A stretch of DNA of 5,448 bases from Flavobacteriales bacterium (GCA_947476515.1 CANJQZ010000151.1:1-5448), one strand, 5' to 3'. Shown: positions 1 to 5,448, counted from the stretch's first letter. Translations and numbers: made by a program. The notes: generated by a model from the letters alone, not told the origin.

Positions 1-496
1 CATCCAAGAAATAATCTCCCTGAATTCCTTGATTAGGATTGGGCACGCCATTTCCATTCATCCATTTAGATAAAATAGCTCCTGCTGTTTTTGCATATAG
101 GGCATATGGCACACTGATTAATTGTTGCGTTCCATAATTAATATAGTTGCTCCCTCCGCCGAAATCTACCGCAACATCCAACCAAAAGGTTGTGCTATTA
201 CCCCACGGAATAGTGGAAAACACCCCAGATAATACAGAACCCTGTCCAATAGCGAAATTCACTAAACCTTGTTGGTTCGTTTGAACTTGATGTCGTTCAG
301 AATAAACTGGCGTTCCGCTGGGGCTGCCAGAAAGTATCCTTGCACGAACAGCAATGTTTTGATTAGTAATAAGTTGATTGGAGCCATTCCTAACGACCAT
401 TTGATAGTTGATGGCCTCGGGAGGAGATTGGGAAAATAGAGGATATACCCAAAAACAGCCAATAAATACATAAATAGAAAAGATTTTTTCTCTCAT
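1..496 (-). CDS. Exported Bacteroidota surface protein, N-terminal part (runs off left edge)
   Basis: This is an uninterrupted reading frame of 165 codons from an ATG at 496-494 to the window edge, so the C-terminus is missing. Residues 1-23 look like a signal peptide (basic MREK start, hydrophobic run, PLFSQ end). The mature part carries a pattern I recall from many Bacteroidota cell-surface proteins: INYQMVVRN (29-37), a beta-rich stretch with LSGSPSGTPVYSE (55-67), QGLVNFAIGQG (76-86), then GTQQLISVPYALYAKTA (122-138). That family usually continues into collagen-like or other repetitive segments. The last visible residues fit this: GNGVPNPNQGIQGDYFLD resembles the GxGxPxxxxGxxGDYYLD element that precedes such tails. 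The start lies 1 nt after the stop of the upstream type A sorting-domain gene, so the two are probably cotranscribed. No enzymatic function can be assigned. Whether it ends in a T9SS sorting domain cannot be seen. Confidence 0.8.
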   Translation of the reverse strand, partial: MREKIFSIYVFIGCFWVYPLFSQSPPEAINYQMVVRNGSNQLITNQNIAVRARILSGSPSGTPVYSERHQVQTNQQGLVNFAIGQGSVLSGVFSTIPWGNSTTFWLDVAVDFGGGSNYINYGTQQLISVPYALYAKTAGAILSKWMNGNGVPNPNQGIQGDYFLD

Positions 497-497
497 T

Positions 498-1031
498 TTA
501 GTTTACTTTAATAATTTTATTTTGTTGGAGTATTGTACCCTCAAGATTGTATAAATTTAAATAATACATGCCAGGTATAATACCTTCTTGAAAATCAATC
601 GAAAGGGTTTTCGATTCCATGAGATATGTTTTAATTAGTTTACCACTGTTATCAATAAGCTGAATAATAACATTTCCTTCCCATTCGGATGGTGCTTTAA
701 TTAATGCAAAATCATTTACCGGATTCGGTGCAATAACAAATGGATCTGTTACTGAAATAATTGCAGAGGTTCCGGGTGCGATAGGGGTAATGCCATCTGG
801 TTGAATAAAACCAGAATTATACCATCGACTCTGAATTAGACTCACAGGCACCGAACAAAATGGTTCTCCTAATGTAAATATGATTTTATTATTTTGCCAA
901 AAAAGAGCCAAAGGATTTTGATTTTTCATTTCTTTACCTGCAGTAGCATATACTTTTCTATCAGGGAAGAACACTTGACTTAATCCAGTTTCAATGATAA
1001 ATATCATTGAAAGTAAAACAAATATTTTCAT
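498..1031 (-). CDS. Small secreted protein with T9SS type A C-terminal sorting domain
   Basis: This 177-residue protein is predicted to be exported by Sec and then carried across the outer membrane by the type IX secretion system. I chose the ATG at 1031-1029; an in-frame TTG two codons upstream (1037) is possible but less likely. Residues 1-19 are a signal peptide (MKIF start, hydrophobic core, LSQ end). Residues about 20-85 form a short domain with VYATAGKE (27-34), FTLGEPF (52-58) and SGFIQPDG (73-80). This resembles a family of short Bacteroidota proteins with an ATGG...WxxGE...GFxQP pattern. Residues about 99-177 are a type A sorting domain: VIAPNPVND (99-107), beta strands IIQLIDNSGKLIKTY, the GMYYLNLYN strand (about 153-161), and a lysine-containing end IIKVN. 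The sorting domain is nearly half the protein. Spacing to the neighbours is 7 nt upstream and 1 nt downstream, consistent with an operon. The mature function is unknown. Confidence 0.87.
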   Translation of the reverse strand: MKIFVLLSMIFIIETGLSQVFFPDRKVYATAGKEMKNQNPLALFWQNNKIIFTLGEPFCSVPVSLIQSRWYNSGFIQPDGITPIAPGTSAIISVTDPFVIAPNPVNDFALIKAPSEWEGNVIIQLIDNSGKLIKTYLMESKTLSIDFQEGIIPGMYYLNLYNLEGTILQQNKIIKVN

Positions 1032-1038
1032 AAACAAT

Positions 1039-2643
1039 TTAATTAAAGACCATTTTCATTTCTACCCTTCTATTTTTCTTTCTTCCTGCTGGAGTATCAT
1101 TAGTATCTATTGGTTTGGTTTCCCCAAAGAATTCAGTAGTAATTCTTGAAGCATTTATTCCTTTAGCAACAAAATAAGCTTTTATTGATTCCGCTCTACG
1201 CTTAGAAAGATCCATGTTGAATTCATCATTTCCAACATTATCGGTATGCCCTGCTAAGTTTAGACTCCAATCAGATTTTTCAGTTAACAAGACTATTAAT
1301 ACATCAAGTGCAGGATAGGATGTAGCAATGATCTTATCGCTATTATTTTCAAACTCAAGGTTATCCACTGCTTTGGTAATTTGTTCTTTAACCTTTTGTT
1401 CTACAATTGGGCAACCTTTATTTTCTATAGGTCCTTTCGTCATGGGGCATTCATCTATGTTATCCGCAACGCCATCACTATCTTTATCACCCCATGGACA
1501 ACCTCTATTTTCAACTGGACCGGCTTGGTCTTTGCAATCATCAATACCATCATGTATCCCATCACCGTCCGAATCACTCCAAGGACAACCTTTATTTTCA
1601 ACAGGCCCTGAAATTTCGGGACATTTATCCACATTGTCCTTTAAACCATCACCATCTTTATCCCCCCAAGGACAACCGTTATTTTCTTTTGGTCCAGCTA
1701 AATCTTTACAATCATCTTTGTCATCATTAATACCATCATTGTCTGTGTCTGGAATAATTTTGATCTGGAATTTGTATATAAGCGTAAATTCATGAGAGCC
1801 TGAACTGTAATTCCTAATGTTCGATCGTGTGAGATCGTAGGAATAGTAAGCGGCAATCTTTTTTCCATCATAACCTAATAAGGCATAGAATGCATCAGCG
1901 CTTCGATAATAAAATCCAAATCCAATGGCCTTATGTAAATTCACTTTCACCCCAAAGTCATATTGAATAGGAGTAATAAAAATAGATTTAATCATTAATT
2001 GTGGCTCAATAGATAATTTTTCATTGTTAAATAACTTATAGGAAGCAAACATGTTAAATTGTCGGGATAATCGATTTGAATCAAATGAGGTTAGATTGAT
2101 TTTATTGAGTCTGCTTTGCAAAATTTGTTGTGCGCTAATTCCAATATTAAACTTATCAGAAAAGCGGTATGCAACACCTAGATTTAAGTCTCCAACTATT
2201 TGATTCAAGTTTGTATTCGTGAGTCCAGGATCATTTGGATTAATCGAAACTTGATTGAGCAAGTTCATAGAAAATTGCTCAATAACTGGAGAAATACCAA
2301 TGGAAATATTATGTTTTCCTTTGAATGATTGATGGTATGCAAGAGGGATAATAACACCGGTAGTGCTTATGGTATTCCCTGCAAAATCATTAAAAAGATA
2401 TCCTCCAATTCCGACCTTTCCATTCATTAAAACGCCTTGACCACCAAGCAATACGGTTCTTGGAGACCCATTAAATCCAACCCATTGAGATCGAAATCCT
2501 ACTTGGATGTTGGCTTGATTTCCTTGGCCAGTAAATGATGGGTTTATCAAATGTTTATTGAGGAAAATATGGCTTGAAATGGGTAGTTGTTGACCATATG
2601 AAATTCCTGCAAAAAGTAAAAAATAAAGTAATAATTTTTGCAT
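1039..2643 (-). CDS. PorP/SprF-family outer-membrane protein fused to TSP3 repeats and an OmpA domain
   Basis: This 534-residue protein starts at an ATG at 2643-2641 and has a signal peptide at residues 1-18 (MQKLLLYFLLFAG, ending YGQ). Residues about 19-295 match the PorP/SprF family of type IX secretion membrane proteins: HLINPSFTG (31-39), RSQWVGFNGSPRT (51-63), then alternating amphipathic strands ending in HEFTLIYKF (284-292). Residues 299-414 are four 29-residue thrombospondin type 3 repeats rich in DxDxDG calcium-binding loops. They contain all eight cysteines of the protein. Residues about 425-534 are an OmpA C-terminal domain: AGHTDNVG (464-471) with Asp468, and LSKRRA (479-484) with Arg483, the pair spaced as in peptidoglycan-binding OmpA domains, then GRKKNRRVEMK near the end. 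PorP/SprF proteins assist secretion or surface retention of type B sorting-domain proteins, and such a protein is encoded 3 nt upstream. That this one serves that neighbour and is anchored to peptidoglycan is inference. Canonical PorP and SprF end after the barrel-like part. Confidence 0.93.
   Translation of the reverse strand: MQKLLLYFLLFAGISYGQQLPISSHIFLNKHLINPSFTGQGNQANIQVGFRSQWVGFNGSPRTVLLGGQGVLMNGKVGIGGYLFNDFAGNTISTTGVIIPLAYHQSFKGKHNISIGISPVIEQFSMNLLNQVSINPNDPGLTNTNLNQIVGDLNLGVAYRFSDKFNIGISAQQILQSRLNKINLTSFDSNRLSRQFNMFASYKLFNNEKLSIEPQLMIKSIFITPIQYDFGVKVNLHKAIGFGFYYRSADAFYALLGYDGKKIAAYYSYDLTRSNIRNYSSGSHEFTLIYKFQIKIIPDTDNDGINDDKDDCKDLAGPKENNGCPWGDKDGDGLKDNVDKCPEISGPVENKGCPWSDSDGDGIHDGIDDCKDQAGPVENRGCPWGDKDSDGVADNIDECPMTKGPIENKGCPIVEQKVKEQITKAVDNLEFENNSDKIIATSYPALDVLIVLLTEKSDWSLNLAGHTDNVGNDEFNMDLSKRRAESIKAYFVAKGINASRITTEFFGETKPIDTNDTPAGRKKNRRVEMKMVFN
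1402..1749 (-). repeat. Four 87-bp tandem units encoding TSP3 calcium-binding repeats
   Basis: Residues 299-414 of the PorP/SprF-OmpA fusion consist of four units of exactly 29 residues, starting at Asp299, Asp328, Asp357 and Asp386 (nucleotide units 1749-1663, 1662-1576, 1575-1489, 1488-1402). Each begins DxDxDG or close to it, has two cysteines 12 residues apart, and carries the signature GPxENxGCP. Units 1 and 3 share DDCKDxAGP, while units 2 and 4 share a DxCP form, giving a two-unit higher-order period. The DNA copies have diverged. In known proteins such repeats bind calcium and act as rigid extended linkers, here between the membrane barrel and the peptidoglycan-binding domain. Confidence 0.92.
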
Positions 2644-2646
2644 AAG

Positions 2647-4452
2647 TTAGTTTTTAATAGTTAACGCACCCTTTAATGGATTACCGTTGCCTAAATCAAT
2701 TATATAAAAGTAATCCCCTGTTGGTAATGGTTCGTTATTATATGTTCCATTCCATGGGGTGTTGTATCCATTAGAATAGAAAATTTGTTGTCCCCAGCGG
2801 TTGAAGATCTCCACCGACGCATCAGGATAGTTTTCAATGCCTGGAATTTCCCAAGTGTCGTTGGTCCCATCCCCATTCGGCGTAAATACTCCACCGATTT
2901 CAATGCAGGTAATCCCTGTATTAGTAATGAAAATGGTTGCTGAATCAACACACCCATTGGAGTCAGTAACAATGAGGTCATAGTTGCCCGATGAGCTTAC
3001 TATAATTGAAGAACTTGTTTCATTTGTATTCCACGCATTCCCGTATGTATAAGATGAGCTTATTTGTACTGAAGATTCAGCGCAGAAGGTTGTTGGTCCG
3101 CTCGGTGTAATACTTGTAATCGGCAATTGATAAACAAAAATAGTAACGGTATCTGCTTCGCTAGTGCACCCATCTACCGTGTAGGTAGCTGTAAAAAAGG
3201 TGGATGAGTCAGCAGTGACAACGAACTGGTTTGAGGTGGTGTTATTCGACCAAGCGAAGGCTCCATTGGGTATGTTGGGAACGGAGGTAACCGTTACTTG
3301 TTGTCCTTTACAAACGCTGATGTCTTGAGAACTTAGTAATGGAAGGGGTTTAACCACAATGGTAAGTGTAGTTGTATCCCAGACACATACATTAGGGCTT
3401 GGTGTGAATGTGTAGGTTGTTGTAAGTAAATTGTTTAATGGCGGCGACCAAGTGCCTTGGAAAAGATTTAAGGAGCTTGTTGGCAATGGGCTTAATGGGT
3501 CGCCTTCACAAATCGGATTAACGCTAGGAAAAAAGGCAGTTTGGTTTGGAATTACCGTAACAATTGCAGAATCCGTGCAGGTTAAACCGTTTAAGGTATA
3601 GGCAACACTGTATGTGGTTGTAGTAGGGATAGAGACATTGATGGAGGGAGTCTGTTGCCCAGAACTCCACTGAAAACCCCCGCCATTCTCAACCGTTTGA
3701 GCCATTAATATGCCAGTATCATTCGGACAAATGCTGATATCATTAACATCTAGCCAAGGCCCTGAATTGAATAAAGATTTTATTTCGCATTCGGTTAAAG
3801 CACGATTCCAAATACCGATATCATCGATTTTACCGTTGTGCTTGGCGACATAACCACTAATTGGAGCATTTACAATGCCTGCAAGCATTTTTGCTGAATT
3901 ATTAATTTGATAATTAACAATTGAATTGATATTGTTTGTTAAAATTCCGTCAACATATAATCTAAAATTTGTCCCGTTGCGTGTAACTGTCATAAGGTGC
4001 CAAGAATTTAGGTTAAATATTTGACCATGAAGCATTTGATTGTTTCCGGATGTGCCTTGGCATATTTCAAAACCTAATGGATTAATAACCCACCAGTTAT
4101 TTGTACAATTCTCGTCAGATCTTTTCGATAGTAAATAACCCGGATTTCCATTTATTGTGAACCAAATTTGTATAGAAAAATCAGAATTAAAGTTTCCAAT
4201 AGAGTTTTGAAAGTCAATATAATTATTTGAAATACTCGAAAAAATATACGCCGAATTCGGTACACTAGAAAGATCTGTGGTTAGGTTGGCACCATAAACC
4301 GTCCCATTATTCCCATTTCCACTTTCATCATTCGCATTGCCGTTAAAAGGCCACCAGCCAACGAGTCCATTGGCAGGAACATAGTTAGGAATTTGAGCAA
4401 ATAAGAAGAGAGAAAATAAAGAGAGTAAAGTGCTTAATATAAGTTTTTTCAC
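2647..4452 (-). CDS. Secreted LamG/Ig-like protein with T9SS type B (gliding-motility-associated) sorting domain
   Basis: This is a predicted surface or secreted adhesin-like protein of 601 residues from a GTG at 4452-4450. I prefer this start to the in-frame TTG at 4488 because the signal peptide (MKKLIL..., ending LFAQ at about residue 20) then begins normally, and because a candidate promoter overlaps the TTG. Residues about 29-231 are a LamG/ConA-like sandwich: GLVGWWPFNGNANDESGNGN (29-48) through GKIDDIGIWNRALTECEI (207-224). Residues about 239-509 hold four Ig-like modules, each with a cysteine pair (242/292, 315/356, 381/429, 457/501). Residues about 519-601 are the type B sorting domain: GGVFTPNGDGTNDTWEIPG, VEIFNRWGQQIFYS, WNGTYNNEPLPTGDYFYII, ending KGALTIKN. 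Type B domains direct proteins through the type IX system and often need a PorP/SprF partner; one is encoded 3 nt downstream. LamG domains often bind glycans or proteins, but the ligand is unknown. No catalytic motif was seen. Confidence 0.92.
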   Translation of the reverse strand: MKKLILSTLLSLFSLFLFAQIPNYVPANGLVGWWPFNGNANDESGNGNNGTVYGANLTTDLSSVPNSAYIFSSISNNYIDFQNSIGNFNSDFSIQIWFTINGNPGYLLSKRSDENCTNNWWVINPLGFEICQGTSGNNQMLHGQIFNLNSWHLMTVTRNGTNFRLYVDGILTNNINSIVNYQINNSAKMLAGIVNAPISGYVAKHNGKIDDIGIWNRALTECEIKSLFNSGPWLDVNDISICPNDTGILMAQTVENGGGFQWSSGQQTPSINVSIPTTTTYSVAYTLNGLTCTDSAIVTVIPNQTAFFPSVNPICEGDPLSPLPTSSLNLFQGTWSPPLNNLLTTTYTFTPSPNVCVWDTTTLTIVVKPLPLLSSQDISVCKGQQVTVTSVPNIPNGAFAWSNNTTSNQFVVTADSSTFFTATYTVDGCTSEADTVTIFVYQLPITSITPSGPTTFCAESSVQISSSYTYGNAWNTNETSSSIIVSSSGNYDLIVTDSNGCVDSATIFITNTGITCIEIGGVFTPNGDGTNDTWEIPGIENYPDASVEIFNRWGQQIFYSNGYNTPWNGTYNNEPLPTGDYFYIIDLGNGNPLKGALTIKN

Positions 4453-4455
4453 AGA

Positions 4456-4489
4456 GTTGATATTTTTGCTGATTGGAGCAAATATCAAC
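4456..4489. repeat. Inverted repeat at the head of the leftward operon
   Basis: The arms are GTTGATATTTTTGCT (4456-4470) and AGCAAATATCAAC (4477-4489), separated by GATTGG. They pair over 13 bp with a two-base bulge. The repeat ends 3 nt before the GTG start of the LamG protein gene and overlaps the candidate -7 box of its promoter. It could be a DNA operator. If transcription starts further upstream, it could instead be an RNA hairpin beside the start codon. There is no U-tract or GC-rich stem to support an intrinsic terminator. Confidence 0.6.
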
Positions 4490-4509
4490 CTTATAATTTA
4501 ATTAAACAA
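4479..4509 (-). promoter_or_regulatory. Candidate Bacteroidota-type promoter for the leftward four-gene operon
   Basis: Read on the minus strand, TTG (4509-4507) is followed after 20 nt by GATATTTG (4486-4479), which matches the Bacteroidota -7 consensus TAnnTTTG except for the first base. The usual spacing between -33 and -7 elements is kept. Transcription would start near 4473, leaving a leader of about 20 nt before the GTG at 4452. The sequence is AT-rich, so a chance match is possible. Confidence 0.4.
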
Positions 4510-4789
4510 TATTAACTTTTTAATTAGTAAACCATAAGCCTAGAATTTTTATTTGATGGCTATTGAAAGATTTAATTACATTAGAATTTTGAGTACTTTT
4601 TTTTTATAGAAAGACAAATAGTTCAAGTTGGTTTAAGTAATTGATTTTCTTCTAAAAATATACTTTTTAAGTAGATCTTTCATGGCTTTTCTAAAAGCTT
4701 CTTTTTTATTGTAAAATTAAGAGAAGCAATAAATAAGTCGAGATGCGCTCCATTCAGTTTTCATTCCTCAGACTTTATTTAGAATGGTT
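4510..4789. other. AT-rich divergent intergenic region with no recognised gene
   Basis: Between the two candidate promoters I see no supported gene, RNA or mobile element. The stretch is strongly A/T-rich and includes a run of nine T at 4597-4605. It also has two frames of only 16 residues each (4633-4683 minus and 4743-4793 plus), which I do not call as genes. Small imperfect inverted repeats near 4697-4733 are no more than expected for such composition. Confidence 0.6.
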
Positions 4790-4813
4790 CTAAAATACCT
4801 TGTTTTAGGTATT
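4790..4813. promoter_or_regulatory. Two overlapping inverted repeats, candidate operator upstream of the TonB-dependent receptor
   Basis: CTAAAA (4790-4795) pairs with TTTTAG (4803-4808). Shifted by a few bases, AATACCT (4794-4800) pairs with AGGTATT (4807-4813). The second dyad overlaps the candidate -33 TTG at 4812-4814, a position suited to a repressor. Because the divergent gene is FecA-like, an iron-responsive regulator is a natural guess, but the sequence does not match the classical Fur box well and I do not name the regulator. Confidence 0.35.
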
Positions 4814-4842
4814 GTTAAAAGTATAATCGATGCCTTACTTTG
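4812..4842 (+). promoter_or_regulatory. Candidate Bacteroidota-type promoter for the TonB-dependent receptor
   Basis: TTG at 4812-4814 is followed after 20 nt by TTACTTTG (4835-4842), one mismatch from the Bacteroidota -7 consensus TAnnTTTG, and then C. Transcription would begin near 4848, giving a leader of roughly 35-40 nt before the ATG at 4886. The CTTACTTTGCACC context is typical of promoters in this phylum. The divergent promoter has the same element spacing. Confidence 0.55.
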
Positions 4843-4885
4843 CACCTATACAAAAAGTAGCCAAATTCCAATTAAATAATCATTA

Positions 4886-5448
4886 ATGAAAAAAAATCTA
4901 TTACTTAGTTTCCTTATTATTTTAGTGTTTCCCGCAGTATATGCTCAAAAAAAAGATTCCATTAAAAAATTCATCTTTAGAGAAGTTACCATAATAGAAA
5001 ATAAATCTCTTGGCGAAGTGGAGCGCATGCCAGACTTAAAAGAGAATGTTATTTATGCAGGAAAAAAAACGGAAGTAATACAGTTAGATAAAATTAATGC
5101 GGACTTAAGTACCAATAATACCCGTCAGGTTTTTGCGAAGGTTCCTGGTATGAGTATCTGGGAAAATGATGGTTCAGGTATCCAAGCTGGTGTAGCGGCA
5201 AGAGGATTGAGTCCAAACCGTTCATGGGAATTTAATGTTAGGCAGAATGGATATGATATAAGTTCAGAGGTTTTTGGATATCCTGAAACCTATTATACTC
5301 CACCTATGGAAGCTTTGAAAAAAATTGAAGTAACAAGGGGAGCGGCATCTCTACAATTTGGGCCGCAATTTGGAGGGGTAATCAATTATCAAATAAAAAA
5401 AGGAAATCCAAACAAACCAATTTCTTATGAAACGCAACAAACCATGGG
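4886..5448 (+). CDS. FecA-like TonB-dependent outer-membrane receptor, N-terminal part (runs off right edge)
   Basis: The first 187 complete codons are visible from an ATG at 4886. Residues 1-20 form a signal peptide (MKKNLLL..., ending VYA). The mature N-terminus is short, with no carboxypeptidase-regulatory-like or STN signalling domain before the plug. FREVTIIENK (31-40) may be the TonB box. The plug domain runs from about residue 55: VIQLDKI (64-70), NTRQVFAKVPGMSIWENDGS (78-97), VAARGLSPNRSWEFNVRQNG (103-122), FGYPETYYTPPMEALKKIEV (130-149), TRGAASLQFGPQFGGVINY (150-168). The ARGLSPNRSWEF and GAASLQFGPQFGG segments resemble FecA-type Fe(III)-dicitrate or siderophore receptors of Bacteroidota. 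The 22-strand barrel lies beyond the window. It would act in energised uptake across the outer membrane with TonB-ExbB-ExbD. The substrate cannot be fixed from the plug alone. The gene is divergent from the T9SS cassette and probably not functionally tied to it. Confidence 0.9.
   Translation, partial: MKKNLLLSFLIILVFPAVYAQKKDSIKKFIFREVTIIENKSLGEVERMPDLKENVIYAGKKTEVIQLDKINADLSTNNTRQVFAKVPGMSIWENDGSGIQAGVAARGLSPNRSWEFNVRQNGYDISSEVFGYPETYYTPPMEALKKIEVTRGAASLQFGPQFGGVINYQIKKGNPNKPISYETQQTM

Noticed and set aside
262..471. Minus-strand 69-codon frame overlapping the left-edge gene
   Set aside because: It lies within a different frame that encodes a signal peptide and a recognisable Bacteroidota surface-protein pattern over 165 codons without a stop.
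1328..1795. Plus-strand open frames of up to 155 codons opposite the TSP3 repeat region
   Set aside because: They are antisense to a clearly recognised coding region. Their Ser/Pro/Gln-rich repeats mirror the 87-bp periodicity of the TSP3 units, and they have no recognisable domain.
2700..2981. Minus-strand 93-codon frame inside the LamG protein gene
   Set aside because: It is a shifted frame over the type B sorting domain, which is strongly recognisable in the main frame.
4597..4605. Run of nine T as a possible terminator tail
   Set aside because: No GC-rich stem precedes it on the plus strand, and both flanking transcription units point away from it.
4633..4683. Minus-strand micro-frame of 16 residues, MKDLLKKYIFRRKSIT, basic and possibly amphipathic
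   Set aside because: It is very short, has no promoter or conservation evidence, and lysine-rich peptides arise easily in AT-rich DNA. It could be a decayed gene end, but nothing supports that.
4697..4733. Alternative pairings GCTTCT/AGAAGC and TTTATTG/CAATAAA suggesting an attenuator
   Set aside because: The arms are short and AT-rich, the region lies upstream of the inferred receptor promoter, and such matches are expected by chance here.
4743..4793. Plus-strand 16-residue frame upstream of the receptor
   Set aside because: It lies upstream of the inferred receptor promoter, has no initiation signal of its own and shows no recognisable content.

Overview
The window reads as a chromosomal segment of an AT-rich Bacteroidota bacterium, most likely from a gliding or T9SS-bearing lineage (Flavobacteriia or relatives). 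Four things point there: a gliding-motility-associated (type B) C-terminal sorting domain, a type A sorting domain, a PorP/SprF-family outer-membrane protein, and a FecA-like TonB-dependent receptor whose promoter fits the Bacteroidota TTG...TAnnTTTG pattern. No Shine-Dalgarno-like purine tracts stand out before the starts, which is also normal for this phylum. The genus cannot be named from the sequence.

Layout: positions 1-4452 are covered by four tightly packed minus-strand genes with gaps of 3, 7 and 1 nt, which looks like one operon transcribed leftward. In transcription order they are: (1) a secreted 601-residue protein with a LamG/ConA-like domain, four two-cysteine Ig-like modules and a type B sorting domain; (2) a 534-residue PorP/SprF beta-barrel fused through four thrombospondin type 3 calcium-binding repeats to an OmpA peptidoglycan-binding domain; (3) a small 177-residue protein ending in a type A sorting domain; (4) the first 165 residues of an exported protein of a family common in Bacteroidota, which runs off the left edge. 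Positions 4453-4885 form a divergent AT-rich intergenic region with a candidate promoter in each direction, each associated with an inverted repeat. Positions 4886-5448 hold the start of a plus-strand FecA-like TonB-dependent receptor, which runs off the right edge.

How the genes may work together (inference): type B sorting-domain proteins are commonly encoded beside a PorP/SprF paralogue that helps secrete them or hold them at the surface. Here gene 1 would be the surface adhesin-like cargo and gene 2 its outer-membrane partner, with the partner also tied to peptidoglycan by its OmpA domain. Genes 3 and 4 would be further exported products of the same unit. The divergent receptor is probably a separate iron or siderophore uptake function. 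Every gene visible has a signal peptide, so the whole window is devoted to the cell envelope. I saw no tRNA, rRNA, CRISPR array, insertion sequence, integrase or origin.
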